Source of the DNA: Lysobacterales bacterium
GTDB taxonomy: Bacteria; Pseudomonadota; Gammaproteobacteria; Xanthomonadales; BPKI01
Direction: 5' to 3'
Length of the DNA: 64,000 nt
Assembly (NCBI GenBank): GCA_026005055.1
Contig: BPKI01000001.1
Location: 1,178,001 to 1,242,000 of the forward strand
The translations under genes were made by a program, and so were the position numbers. Under the pieces are notes generated by a model, which searched no databases, had not been told where the DNA came from, and saw nothing but the letters and a program-made list of their open reading frames with translations. Of the stretch, positions 17,660-26,191 are shown piece after piece (within the stretch, counting starts at the first letter, position 1; every line of letters starts with the position of its first letter).

Positions 17660-18454
17660 TCAGCGCCTCCGGGCCAGCGACCAGGCGGCGATGCTGACCG
17701 CTAGCGCAGCGGTGAGCACGAGCAAGGTGGCGAGGGCGTTGATCTCGGGGCTCAAACCGAGCTTGAGCTTGGAGTAGATCGCCATCGGCAAGGTGGTGGC
17801 GCCCGGTCCGGCGGTGAAACTCGCGATCACCAGGTCATCGAGGGAGAGGGTGAAGGCGATGAGAAAGCCGGCGATCAGCGCCGGAGCGATGCTCGGCAGG
17901 GTGACGAGCAGGTAGGCGCGCAAGGGATCCGCGCCCAAGTCCATCGCCGCCTCTTCGAGCACGCGCTCGCGGCCTGCCAGGCGCGATTGCACGATCACCG
18001 TGACATAGGCGGCTGCAAGCAGCGTGTGGGCGAGGATGATCGTCATCATTCCCCGCCCGGCGGGCCAGCCGATCAGCCGCTCGAGGCTCACGAACAGGAT
18101 GAGGGCGCCGAATCCGAGCATGACTTCGGGCAGCACCAAGGGCGCGCTCGAGAGAAAAGCGAGCAGGGCGCGGCCGCGGAAGCGGGGAAAGCGCGCCAGG
18201 GCCGTGGCGGCGAGAGTGCCGATGATCACCGCGATCACCCCTGCGGCGAGCGCGATGAGCAGGCTACGGCCGAGCGCGGCAAGCAAGGCGGGATCACTGA
18301 ACAGCGCTTGATACCAACGCAACGAAAAGCCCTCGAAGCGGGTGAGCAGGCGCGATTCATTGAAGGAAAGGAGCACCACCCAAAGGATCGGGAGGTAGAG
18401 AAACAAGAGGCCGAGGATGAGCGCGGTCGCGGTGAAGGGCCTGATGCCTCTCAT
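17660..18454 (-). CDS. Polyamine-type ABC transporter permease (PotC/PotI-like)
   Basis: 264 residues, six hydrophobic segments, with the permease EAA loop EEAAMDLGADPLRAYLLVTLP near residue 180. The N-terminal MRGIRPFTATALILGLLFLYLPILWVV is typical of the second permease of spermidine/putrescine transporters. The start is the ATG at 18454, overlapping the upstream permease stop; the longer track ORF is an extension. Last gene of a four-gene binding-protein/ATPase/permease/permease operon, convergent with fnr at 9 bp. Confidence 0.9.
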   Translation of the reverse strand: MRGIRPFTATALILGLLFLYLPILWVVLLSFNESRLLTRFEGFSLRWYQALFSDPALLAALGRSLLIALAAGVIAVIIGTLAATALARFPRFRGRALLAFLSSAPLVLPEVMLGFGALILFVSLERLIGWPAGRGMMTIILAHTLLAAAYVTVIVQSRLAGRERVLEEAAMDLGADPLRAYLLVTLPSIAPALIAGFLIAFTLSLDDLVIASFTAGPGATTLPMAIYSKLKLGLSPEINALATLLVLTAALAVSIAAWSLARRR

Positions 18455-19350
18455 CCTCGTCCTCCCGGCGCCAAGCGCCCGAGCAGCCGGCTCAAGAACA
18501 GAAGCGGCAAGACCACCATCGCCAGAAGCATGAGGGTGATGGCTGCGGCGAGCGGCCAGTCGCGGGCCTGGAAGAACTCGTTCCACAGCAGCCTGCCGAG
18601 CATGAGGTTATCGGGGCCGCCCAGGAGGTCAGGGATCACGAATTCGCCGAGGGCGGGCACGAACACGAGCAGGAACGCTGCGGCGATCCCAGGCGCCGAG
18701 AGCGGCAGGGTGACCCGCAGAAAAGCGCTCATCGGGCGGGCGCCCAAGTCGGCGGCGGCATCGAGCAGGCGGGAATCGAGCGCCATGAGGTTGGCGGCAA
18801 GCGGCAGGATGGCGAAAGGCAGGTAGGAATAGACGATCCCGAGGTGGATGGCGAATTCACCGTAAAGCAGGGGCAGCGGCTGCTCGCTCAGACCGAGGGC
18901 GAGGAGCAGGGCGTTGATCGGGCCGTCGTGGCGCAAAAGACCGATCCATGCATACACCCTGACCAAGAAGCTCGTCCAGAAAGGCAGCACGGCGAGGGCG
19001 AGCAGCGGCAGGCGCAGCTTCTCCGGGGCGCGGGCGATGGCGAGGGCGAGGGGATAGCCGAGGAGCACGGCGAGGGAGGCGCTGGTCGCCGCGATGCGCA
19101 GAGAATCGAGCCAGGCGCGGGCGTAGATGCCCTCCTCGAGCACCAAGGCGTAGCTCTTGAGGCCGATGCCGCCATCTCCGGACCACCACGGGCGGAAAGG
19201 TGGGCTCAGCGCGGGGTCGCTCTCGGCGAGGCTGATCGCGCCGATCAGGCACAGGGGCAGAAGCAGCATCGCCGCGAAAAAGGCGAGCGGCAGGCCGGCG
19301 ACGGCAAGAGCGGCGCGTGTGCGCGGCTCAGTCGGGGAGGAGAAAGGCAT
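18451..19350 (-). CDS. Polyamine-type ABC transporter permease (PotB/PotH-like)
   Basis: 299 residues with six transmembrane segments. The EAA loop is DAAADLGARPMSAFLRVTLPLSAPG, and FVPALGEFVIPDLLGGPDN is the strongly conserved PotB/PotH region. Start at the ATG at 19350, overlapping the end of the ATPase gene by 23 bases; the track's 401-aa version is an extension. It forms the membrane channel with the PotC-like protein. Confidence 0.9.
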   Translation of the reverse strand: MPFSSPTEPRTRAALAVAGLPLAFFAAMLLLPLCLIGAISLAESDPALSPPFRPWWSGDGGIGLKSYALVLEEGIYARAWLDSLRIAATSASLAVLLGYPLALAIARAPEKLRLPLLALAVLPFWTSFLVRVYAWIGLLRHDGPINALLLALGLSEQPLPLLYGEFAIHLGIVYSYLPFAILPLAANLMALDSRLLDAAADLGARPMSAFLRVTLPLSAPGIAAAFLLVFVPALGEFVIPDLLGGPDNLMLGRLLWNEFFQARDWPLAAAITLMLLAMVVLPLLFLSRLLGRLAPGGRG

Positions 19351-20401
19351 CGGCGGGACCGAACTCGAGGCACACCTCGGCGCCGATCGGGGGATCCTCA
19401 TCGCCGCGGCGATCGCGGTGGACGTGCAGTGCAAGCAGCGAGAGCGCGCCTGCTTCGAGCCGGATGAGCGAGTTTTCGCCCCGGTATTCGATGCTTTCGA
19501 CGCGGGCGCGGAAGTGATTGGGAAGACGCGGCCCCGAAGGATCGGCCAGGCGCAGTTTTTCCGGACGGATGGCCAGCGTGCGCGCGCCGGGCAAAGGCTC
19601 GGCGATCTGAAAACAGGCACCCAAGGCGGGGCAATCGAAAAGCAGGCGGCCGCCATCGCTGCGGAAAGTGCCGGCGAGGACGTTCACCTGGCCGATAAAG
19701 CTCGCCACGAAGCGGTCGCGCGGTCGCTCGTAGAGCGCCTGCGGCCGATCCACCTGGAGGATGCGGCCTTTGTCCATCACCGCCACCCGGCTGGCGAGGC
19801 TCATCGCCTCTTCCTGGTCATGCGTGACGATGATGAAGGTGATTCCGACTTCGCGCTGAATGGCGGCGAGCTCGGTGCGCATGGCCTGGCGCAGCTTGCG
19901 ATCGAGCGCAGAGAGCGGCTCATCGAGCAGAACCAGGCGCGGGCGCGGGGCGAGGGCGCGGGCGAGCGCCACCCGCTGCTGCTGTCCGCCGGAAAGCTGA
20001 TGTGGCTTGCGCTGGGCAAGCTCCGTCAGATGAGTGAGGGCGAGCATTTCCTCGACCCGTGCCGCGATCGCAGGCGTGCGCCATCCTTGACGCCTCAGTC
20101 CGAAGGCGATGTTCTCCGCTACCGTCAGATGCGGAAACAGAGCGTAGTTCTGAAACATCATGTGCAGCGGTCGGCGGTAGGGCGGTTCGCGGGTGATGTC
20201 CCGCCCTTCGAGCAAAATCGCTCCGCCATCCGGTCGCTCGAGTCCCGCGATCAGGCGCAGCAAGGTGCTCTTGCCGCAGCCAGAGCCACCGAGCAGCGCG
20301 AAGAATTCTCCCGGCAGGATCTCGAGGTCCACCCCATCCACCGCCGCGGTCGCGCCGAAGCGCTTGCTCAGGCCGCGGAGAACGAGCAGGGCTTCGCTCA
20401 T
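19328..20401 (-). CDS. Polyamine-type ABC transporter ATP-binding protein (PotA/PotG-like)
   Basis: 357 residues. Walker A GGSGCGKST, Q-loop in MMFQNYALFPHLTV, signature LSGGQQQR, Walker B RLVLLDEP, and H-loop IIVTHDQEEA are all intact. A C-terminal TOBE-type beta domain contains NVLAGTF and RPEKLRL. It energises polyamine (putrescine/spermidine-like) import at the inner membrane. The start overlaps the binding-protein stop (ATGA). Confidence 0.93.
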   Translation of the reverse strand: MSEALLVLRGLSKRFGATAAVDGVDLEILPGEFFALLGGSGCGKSTLLRLIAGLERPDGGAILLEGRDITREPPYRRPLHMMFQNYALFPHLTVAENIAFGLRRQGWRTPAIAARVEEMLALTHLTELAQRKPHQLSGGQQQRVALARALAPRPRLVLLDEPLSALDRKLRQAMRTELAAIQREVGITFIIVTHDQEEAMSLASRVAVMDKGRILQVDRPQALYERPRDRFVASFIGQVNVLAGTFRSDGGRLLFDCPALGACFQIAEPLPGARTLAIRPEKLRLADPSGPRLPNHFRARVESIEYRGENSLIRLEAGALSLLALHVHRDRRGDEDPPIGAEVCLEFGPADAFLLPD

Positions 20402-21495
20402 GAGCGGCTTGGCAGCGATCGTCCGGCTTTGATCGCGGTGAAAGCGCGCTGGCGCGCCCTTTCGCTTTCGGGCGCGAGGATGCGCGGATCGATCAGGCGC
20501 GCGCTCTCGGACGGATAAACCACCGGGTCGGCGCGGAGGGCCGGATCGAGCAGCGCTTTCGCGTCGCGGTTGCCGCTGGCGTAACCCACTTCGCGCGAGA
20601 TGGCCGCGATGACCTCCGGGCGCAGGAGGAAATCGATGAAGGCATGGGCGGCCTCGGGGTGGGGCGCGTCGCGGGGGATCGCAATCACATCGATCCAGCG
20701 CAAAGCGCCTTCCTGAGGCAGCAGAAAAACGATCTCATCACCCCTGCCCGCCTCGGCGGCGCGCCGCCGCGCTTGCAAGACATCGCCGGAATAGGCCATG
20801 GCTACGCACAAAGCGCCGCTCGCGAGGTCCTCGAGGTAGCGGCTCGAATGGAAGTAGCGGATGTGCGGACGGATGGCCGCATAGGCGGCGGCCACGGCGG
20901 CGATGGCCTCCTCGCTTTCCTCGTGCGGATCGCGACCGAGGTAAAGCAGGGCGGCGGCGAAGGCTTCTTGCTCCTCATCGAGCACCGAAATCCCGCAGTC
21001 CGAAAGCCGGGCTGCCTGGTTGGGATCGAAGAGCAACGCCCAGGAAGCCGGCGGATCCCCGCCGAGCCGCTCGCGCAGCAGGCGGAGATTCACCCCAAGC
21101 CCGGTGGTGCCCCAGAGATAGGGCACGAGATGGCGGTTGTCGGGATCGATGTCCTCGAGCGAGGCGAGGATCGCTTCGTCGAGATGCCGCCAATGGGGAA
21201 GCTCATCGCGCTCGAGCGCGCGATAGAGCCCGCCTTGGACGTGGCGAGCGGCATAGGGGCGGGCGGAGGGAAAGACGACGTCATAGCCCGAGCGGCCGGC
21301 GAGGAGCTTCGCCTCGAGCATCTCGTTGCCGTCGTAAAGGTCATAGACGACGCGAATGCCGGTCTCGCGCTCGAAATCGGCGAGGGTGGTCGAGCCGATG
21401 TAATCCGACCAGTTGTAGACGTGGACCACCCGTCCCTCCTGGCGGCTGCAGGCGGCGAGGATAAGCGCGAGCAGGAGGAGGACTTGCGGTCGCAT
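20398..21495 (-). CDS. Polyamine-type ABC transporter substrate-binding lipoprotein (PotF/PotD-like)
   Basis: 365 residues from the ATG at 21495. A signal peptide ends in the lipobox LILAAC, so a lipid-anchored periplasmic protein is predicted. VVHVYNWSDYIGSTTLADFERETGIRV is the classic PotD/PotF opening. GYDVVFPSA, YLWGTTGLGVN and the aromatic/acidic pocket residues follow family order. First gene of the operon, so the binding protein is made with the ATPase and both permeases through overlapping ORFs. Confidence 0.9.
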   Translation of the reverse strand: MRPQVLLLLALILAACSRQEGRVVHVYNWSDYIGSTTLADFERETGIRVVYDLYDGNEMLEAKLLAGRSGYDVVFPSARPYAARHVQGGLYRALERDELPHWRHLDEAILASLEDIDPDNRHLVPYLWGTTGLGVNLRLLRERLGGDPPASWALLFDPNQAARLSDCGISVLDEEQEAFAAALLYLGRDPHEESEEAIAAVAAAYAAIRPHIRYFHSSRYLEDLASGALCVAMAYSGDVLQARRRAAEAGRGDEIVFLLPQEGALRWIDVIAIPRDAPHPEAAHAFIDFLLRPEVIAAISREVGYASGNRDAKALLDPALRADPVVYPSESARLIDPRILAPESERARQRAFTAIKAGRSLPSRS

Positions 21496-21550
21496 CGGCG
21501 GAGGCGAGGAGCGATGGCGGCGAACATGGTCGGAAGCATGGCTCGGGCTG

Positions 21551-23149
21551 TCAATCGGCGTCGGCGCTCGCGCCGCCTCCCGCTTCGCTTCGCCGATCGA
21601 GGATGCGAGCGCTCTTGCCGAGATGCGCGAGGGCGCGGCGCAAGTGACTGGCGGCGGTGAGCAGCGCATCCATGCGCTCGAAGGAAAGCTCGCCGCGCGC
21701 GGCTGCGGCGAGCGCTTCACCCTTGAAGCGCTGGTAGCTCGTCTCGAAAGCCTCGCTTTCCTCAGGCTGCGCCGGCGCCTGGCTGAGGGAGGCGAGCAGT
21801 CTGTCCGCATGCTGCAGAAGGGCGGCGAGGGGTTCGGCGATCGCCGGGCTCGGCTCGGCGAGCTTGAGCTCGCGTTCGGCGAGCTCTCGGGCCAAGTCGA
21901 GGGCCGCGTCCAGATAGCGGTGCGCCCGCAAGAGCTGCGCCAAGCGCTGGCCGTCATCGGCGCTCATCGCGCTGCGATTGAGCTTGCCGAGAAAGCGCTG
22001 GATCTCGGCGATGAGGCGCTCGCCGGCGGCGAGCGTGTCCGGCCTCGGATTGCCTCGTAGCCAAGAATGCCAGGCATCGGCGCAAAGCCCTTGGATCCGC
22101 ACAAGCTCGCGCTCAAGCGCTGCGATCGCAAGCTGCGGCAGGGCGAGCAGGGTGTGATCGAGATGATGCGGCCGCCCGAGGCGCTCGGCGGGCGCCACGA
22201 AGCGCTCGGCGAGGAATGCGGCGAGCCGGTCGGCGAAGGGCGCGATCAGGAGCACCCCGAGCACGTTGAACAGGGTATGGAACAAAGCGAGCTTGGCGGC
22301 CGGGGCGTCTTCCAGCTGCAAGAGTTCGCGCAGGCGCTCGAGGAGATCGAGCAGCCAGGGCAGGAGGGCGAGGGCGACGAGCGCGGTCAGGGCATTGAAC
22401 AGAACATGCGCGGCGGCAGCGCGCTTGGCATCGGGCGTGGCGCCGATGGCGCCGATGACCGCCGTCACCGTCGTGCCGACGTTGGCGCCGATCACCACCG
22501 CGGCCGCGCCGCTCGTGGTGATGAGACCGCCCTGAGCGGCGGTCAGCGCCACCGCGATCGAGGCGCTCGAGCTTTGCATCAGCACCGTCATCGCCACCCC
22601 GATCAGGACCAAGGCCAGCACCTCGAGCCCGTCGTCGCCGTCGGGCAGGCTGATGCGAGCGGCCAGTTCGCCGAAGCTCTCGCGCAGCACGTCGATGCCG
22701 AGGAAGAGCAACCCGAAGCCGGCCAGCGCGAGCCCGAAGCCCATCCGCGGGCCGCGGCCGGCGGTGAGGCGCAGGATGGCGCCGATGCCGACCAGGGCCA
22801 AGGCATAGGCCTCGATCTTGAAGCGCAGGCCCACGAGCGCGACGATCCAGCCGGTGACGCTGGTGCCCACATTGGCGCCGAAGAGCACCCAGAGGGCTCC
22901 TGCGAGCGACATGAGACCGGCATTGACGAAGCCGATGGCGGCGAGGGTGACGGCGCTCGAGGACTGGACGATGGCGGTGATGGCGATGCCGGCGAAGAGC
23001 GCGCGCAGCCGCCCGGCGGTGGCGCGGGAGAGCAAGGCCGAAAGGGAGGGTCCCGCGGCGAGCTTGAGCCCCTCGGTGAGCAGGCTCATCCCGAGCAGGA
23101 AAAGCCCAAGTCCGCCGAGGAAGCCGGAAATCGTCGTGAGGAGCCCCAC
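21551..23149 (-). CDS. Na/Pi cotransporter (NptA/PNaS family) with C-terminal PhoU-like domain
   Basis: 532 residues. The duplicated QSSSA motifs (IVQSSSAVTLAAIGFV and LMQSSSASIAVALT) with following GANVGTSVTG and GANVGTTVTA mark the two inverted halves of the phosphate:sodium symporter family. Residues ~1-310 are membrane spanning. The C-terminal ~190 residues are helical and PhoU-like. Probable sodium-coupled phosphate transport at the inner membrane. It has its own start; 55 bp separate it from the ABC operon on the same strand. Confidence 0.9.
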   Translation of the reverse strand: MGLLTTISGFLGGLGLFLLGMSLLTEGLKLAAGPSLSALLSRATAGRLRALFAGIAITAIVQSSSAVTLAAIGFVNAGLMSLAGALWVLFGANVGTSVTGWIVALVGLRFKIEAYALALVGIGAILRLTAGRGPRMGFGLALAGFGLLFLGIDVLRESFGELAARISLPDGDDGLEVLALVLIGVAMTVLMQSSSASIAVALTAAQGGLITTSGAAAVVIGANVGTTVTAVIGAIGATPDAKRAAAAHVLFNALTALVALALLPWLLDLLERLRELLQLEDAPAAKLALFHTLFNVLGVLLIAPFADRLAAFLAERFVAPAERLGRPHHLDHTLLALPQLAIAALERELVRIQGLCADAWHSWLRGNPRPDTLAAGERLIAEIQRFLGKLNRSAMSADDGQRLAQLLRAHRYLDAALDLARELAERELKLAEPSPAIAEPLAALLQHADRLLASLSQAPAQPEESEAFETSYQRFKGEALAAAARGELSFERMDALLTAASHLRRALAHLGKSARILDRRSEAGGGASADAD

Positions 23150-23187
23150 GCCCGAAGCTTAGCGGCTCTGCTCGGGCCTCGCTTCGG

Positions 23188-23212
23188 GCCGCCGGCCGGG
23201 CGGGCCGGCGGC
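23188..23212 (-). terminator. GC-rich hairpin after the IPTL-CTERM gene
   Basis: GCCGCCGGCC and GGCCGGCGGC form a perfect 10-bp stem with a 5-nt loop, starting 16 nt after the stop of the minus-strand gene. There is no T-run, so it may be a weak or factor-assisted terminator separating that gene from nptA. Confidence 0.45.
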
Positions 23213-23228
23213 CTCATCAGGGCGTCGT

Positions 23229-24767
23229 TCAGGAGGCGGCCGGGCGGCGCCGGGCGCGCAGGCCGATGAAGGCGATCAGCGCCGCCAAGGCCGCAAGCCC
23301 GATCACGCCGAGCGTCGGAATCGCCCGCGCGTCCGGAAGACCCGAGGGCGAGGCGATCACGGTGAGGGTGGCGGTGTCGCAGGCGGCCTGGTTCGGCGGA
23401 TCGGCGCAAAGCCGATAGTTCACCGTGCAGCTGCCGATGATCGGGACGTTGACCGTGACCACGCCCGCAGTCGAGATCGAGGCCGAGGGGCAGGTGCTGC
23501 CGAGCAGGGTGTAGTTGTACGTGAAACCGGTCGGCTGCCCATCGTTGGTGGCGACGTTGACCGTCTGCGTGGTATTGCCCGGAAGCGGCGCGGTCTCATC
23601 CACAGCATCGAGCACCGCCACGTTCTGCGACGTCTGATCGTTGGCAGGATTGTCATTGACCAGTGCGGCGGCGGTGACGGTGAGGGTGCCGGCGCTGAGC
23701 GTATTGCTGCCTCCGCCTGGAGTGTTGTTGTCGGTCAGCGTGAAGATGCAGACGATGCTCTGGCCCGGGTTGAGCAGCATCACGGGCGTTGGAGGCGCAC
23801 AGCTCAGGGCGCTGATCGTGCCGAGCGTCGTGCTGATCGCGCAATCGGCATTGGCCGCCGCGGCGGAGGGATGGACGTTGGTGCAGGTTGCCGTGACGCC
23901 GCTCACCGACTGGCCGGGGCCGAGGATGCCCGGCAGACCGGTGATGCTCACTGCCGCCATGTCCGAGGCGAGCTCGAAGTTGTGGAAGATCGAGGCGGCC
24001 CCGGGCGTGTTCGAGGTGATTCGCACGAGATCGACGGCGCCGCGGAAAGCAGGCGTACCGCCCCATCCCGAGCCGACGCCGAGACTGATGCCGATCACCC
24101 GGCTGTTCGGCCCGAGCTGCGCAAAACCTGGAGAGGGGGTGTAGGCCCCGCTCTGATAGGTGGCCAGGGTTCGGGTGTAGACCGTCTCGGCACCGACGCC
24201 GATCTGGAACCACCAGAGAATCGTCGAGGAGGTGATGCTGTCGGCGACCCAGGTGTTGGTCGGGACCGCCGGGCAGCCAGGGACGTTGTAGCAGCGCTCG
24301 AAGATGAGGTAACCGATGTCGTTGGTGGTGAGCGGATTGCCGTCGGCATCCACCACCAGCCGATAGGCCGGATGCAGCCAGGCACTGGCTTGGCTCGCGG
24401 CATCGCGGTACCACTCGTAGCTGATCGTTCCGAGGTCGGCGAGCCGTCCGAAGCTCGCCGTTGGGTAGTACTCGGCGTCCGCCTTGCCGATGTTGCCTGC
24501 ATTGGGTGCGCCAAGCTCCATGAACATCGAGGCGTTGCCGGCGCGCGGATACGTGGGATCGATGCCCACCGCTCCGCCCGAGCGAACGTTGCGCCGAAGC
24601 CAGGTATCGGCGGCGTTGGGATCGCTGAGCAGCGTCGGGTTGGGGTTGGTGAGCAGCCCCGCGGGCTGGGTGACCGGCGTCTGGGCGAGGGCCGGAGAGG
24701 CGAAGAGGACGAGGGCGAGGGTTGCCATCCAGTCGGCGCGACGGGTCTTCGAGAGCGGATTGGCCAT
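23229..24767 (-). CDS. Secreted protein with IPTL-CTERM sorting tail
   Basis: 512 residues. Signal peptide at the N-terminus, cleaved near ASPALAQ. The C-terminus is a tripartite sorting signal: IPTLG, then a hydrophobic helix (VIGLAALAALIAFIGL), then an Arg-rich tail (RARRRPAAS), which is the IPTL-CTERM pattern. The middle region is beta-rich with Cys pairs and DUF11-like segments (PGQSVSGVTATCTN, TDNNTP). The protein is probably processed at the cell envelope and surface-exposed or released. RBS AAGGAG 9 nt before the ATG. The coding sequence has more T, N and S than its neighbours. No dedicated sortase is seen nearby. Confidence 0.8.
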   Translation of the reverse strand: MANPLSKTRRADWMATLALVLFASPALAQTPVTQPAGLLTNPNPTLLSDPNAADTWLRRNVRSGGAVGIDPTYPRAGNASMFMELGAPNAGNIGKADAEYYPTASFGRLADLGTISYEWYRDAASQASAWLHPAYRLVVDADGNPLTTNDIGYLIFERCYNVPGCPAVPTNTWVADSITSSTILWWFQIGVGAETVYTRTLATYQSGAYTPSPGFAQLGPNSRVIGISLGVGSGWGGTPAFRGAVDLVRITSNTPGAASIFHNFELASDMAAVSITGLPGILGPGQSVSGVTATCTNVHPSAAAANADCAISTTLGTISALSCAPPTPVMLLNPGQSIVCIFTLTDNNTPGGGSNTLSAGTLTVTAAALVNDNPANDQTSQNVAVLDAVDETAPLPGNTTQTVNVATNDGQPTGFTYNYTLLGSTCPSASISTAGVVTVNVPIIGSCTVNYRLCADPPNQAACDTATLTVIASPSGLPDARAIPTLGVIGLAALAALIAFIGLRARRRPAAS

Positions 24768-24801
24768 GGCGCGGGTCTCCTTGCGTTCCTGAGTAGTCAG
24801 G

Positions 24802-24831
24802 ATTTTTTCGAATCTTTTTGGAAAAAGTCAA
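24802..24831 (-). promoter_or_regulatory. Sigma70-like promoter of the IPTL-CTERM gene
   Basis: In an AT-rich stretch unlike the surrounding 70% GC DNA, TTGACT (24831-24826) is followed after 18 bp by AAAAAT, or after 17 bp by AAAAAA. The resulting leader is ~30 nt and includes AAGGAG. The same AT-rich gap carries TATGAT at 24860-24865 for msrB on the other strand. Confidence 0.45.
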
Positions 24832-24892
24832 CAAGTTTTTTATGATCACATCATTAAGCTATGATTTCAAACAAAAAATCTCGAATCCTGTC

Positions 24893-25300
24893 ATGAAGAA
24901 GAACGCTGATAACGAGGAGGCGCTCGAGCGCGCACGGTGCCTTGTCCTGCGCCAGTGCGCGACGGAGCCCCCTTGGAGCTCGCCGCTGCTCGGGGAGAAG
25001 CGCGCTGGGATTTACATCTGCGCCGGTTGCCATCAGCCGCTGTTCCACTCCTCGGCGAAGTTCGACAGCGGCACCGGCTGGCCGAGTTTTTTCCAAGCGC
25101 TTCCGGGCGCCGTGGGCACGCGGCTCGATCTCTCCCACGGCATGATCCGCACGGAATACCACTGCGCCCGCTGCGGCGGGCATCAGGGTCATGTCTTCGA
25201 GGACGGCCCTGCGCCCACGGGGCTTCGCTACTGCAACAACGGTCTGGCCTTGATCTTCGTGCCCGAGGGCGAGCCGCTGCCGCCTCTGCGTGAGCTTTGA
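24893..25300 (+). CDS. msrB: Peptide-methionine (R)-S-oxide reductase
   Basis: 135 residues from the ATG at 24893; the track's earlier starts lie in the AT-rich promoter region. Zinc-site pairs CAGC and CARC, the FDSGTGWPSF motif, and the catalytic Cys in LRYCNNGLALIFVP are all present, as are HGMIRTEYHC and GHQGHVFEDGP. It reduces the R form of methionine sulfoxide in proteins. There is no signal peptide, so it is cytoplasmic. It is convergent with the TauE/SafE gene, 7 bp away. Confidence 0.93.
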   Translation: MKKNADNEEALERARCLVLRQCATEPPWSSPLLGEKRAGIYICAGCHQPLFHSSAKFDSGTGWPSFFQALPGAVGTRLDLSHGMIRTEYHCARCGGHQGHVFEDGPAPTGLRYCNNGLALIFVPEGEPLPPLREL

Positions 25301-25301
25301 T

Positions 25302-25316
25302 GGGCGCTCAGCGCCC
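25302..25316. terminator. Small palindrome between msrB and the TauE/SafE gene
   Basis: GGGCGC-TCA-GCGCCC lies immediately after the msrB stop and includes the end of the convergent gene. It could form a bidirectional hairpin, but there is no T-run and the loop is tiny. Confidence 0.25.
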
Positions 25317-26024
25317 GGCGCCGTGGCACATCGGCCCGATGAGGCCGCTTTCGGCGCTGGCCGGTGGCGGCATCCACCATGGCAGGATCAAGGCAAGCAG
25401 TCCCGCCAAGGCGAGCAGCAACGCGAGCCGACGCCGCTTTCCGCTCGGGTCGGGGCGATCCGCGAAGGAGAGGCCCAGGCTTGCCGGCAGAGTGGCCGCC
25501 AAGGTCCCGAGGCCGAAAGCGCTCATGAGCGCCGCCCCGGCGAGGGCGCTGCCGCTGGTGAAAGCCGCGAGCAGGGCAGCGAAGCTGAGGCCGCAAGGAA
25601 GAAGGCTCCAAGCGGCACCGAACGCCAGCGGGGAGAGCGATCGCAGGCGATGGACCGCCCGATGAAAAGGACGCGCCGCCCATTCCGCAAGCGGCATTTT
25701 GAGGCGCAAGCGGGGGAAGGCGATGGCGAGCGCGAGCAGGATGAGGGCGAAGGCGGTGAGGATCCTCGCGAGCAGGGCGGCGCGCTCGAGCGCGAGCTGG
25801 GCATAAAGGAGCTGACCGCTGCCGCCGGCGAGCATCCCGAGCAGCGCGTAGCCCGCGACGCGCCCGAGATTGAGCTTGAGGCTGACGAGGAGCGCGGCTC
25901 GCCCGGGCGCCGGCGCGAGCAGGGCGCAGAAGCCGGCGGCGAGCGCCCCGCACATCGCCAGACAATGCGGCACCGCGAGCATGCCCGCGAGGAAGGCGGC
26001 GAGCACGAAGGGCAGATCGCTCAT
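25308..26024 (-). CDS. Sulfite exporter TauE/SafE-family membrane protein of the cbb3 cluster
   Basis: 238 residues with about six transmembrane helices and the paired Cys motifs HCLAMCGAL and LLPCGLSFAAL characteristic of the COG2836 branch. That branch is commonly found behind ccoS and is suspected to handle copper or thiols for oxidase assembly. The C-terminus is Cys/His containing (GPMCHGAG). Its start overlaps the ccoS stop (ATGA), so it is the last gene of the oxidase operon. The role in cbb3 maturation is inferred from context. Confidence 0.82.
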   Translation of the reverse strand: MSDLPFVLAAFLAGMLAVPHCLAMCGALAAGFCALLAPAPGRAALLVSLKLNLGRVAGYALLGMLAGGSGQLLYAQLALERAALLARILTAFALILLALAIAFPRLRLKMPLAEWAARPFHRAVHRLRSLSPLAFGAAWSLLPCGLSFAALLAAFTSGSALAGAALMSAFGLGTLAATLPASLGLSFADRPDPSGKRRRLALLLALAGLLALILPWWMPPPASAESGLIGPMCHGAGR

Positions 26025-26191
26025 CGCGCCTCCTCCGATCGCTTCAAGGGTGCCTGCTCGTCCTCGAGCGGCTGAAAGGCAGGAGCATCGAGATCATCGA
26101 ACTGCCCGTCATCCACCGCCCAGAAGAAGGCCGCCAAGGCCACGACGAGCAAGGCGAGGCTGAGCGGAATCAGGACCAACAAAGCGTTCAT
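26021..26191 (-). CDS. ccoS: cbb3 oxidase maturation protein CcoS
   Basis: A 56-residue protein starting MNALLVLIPLSLALL; the 109-aa ORF in the track is an extension. One N-terminal membrane helix is followed by the hallmark FFWAVDDGQFDDLDAP motif. CcoS is needed for cofactor insertion into the cbb3 oxidase. It overlaps the ccoI stop and the next gene's start by ATGA on both sides. Confidence 0.92.
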   Translation of the reverse strand: MNALLVLIPLSLALLVVALAAFFWAVDDGQFDDLDAPAFQPLEDEQAPLKRSEEAR

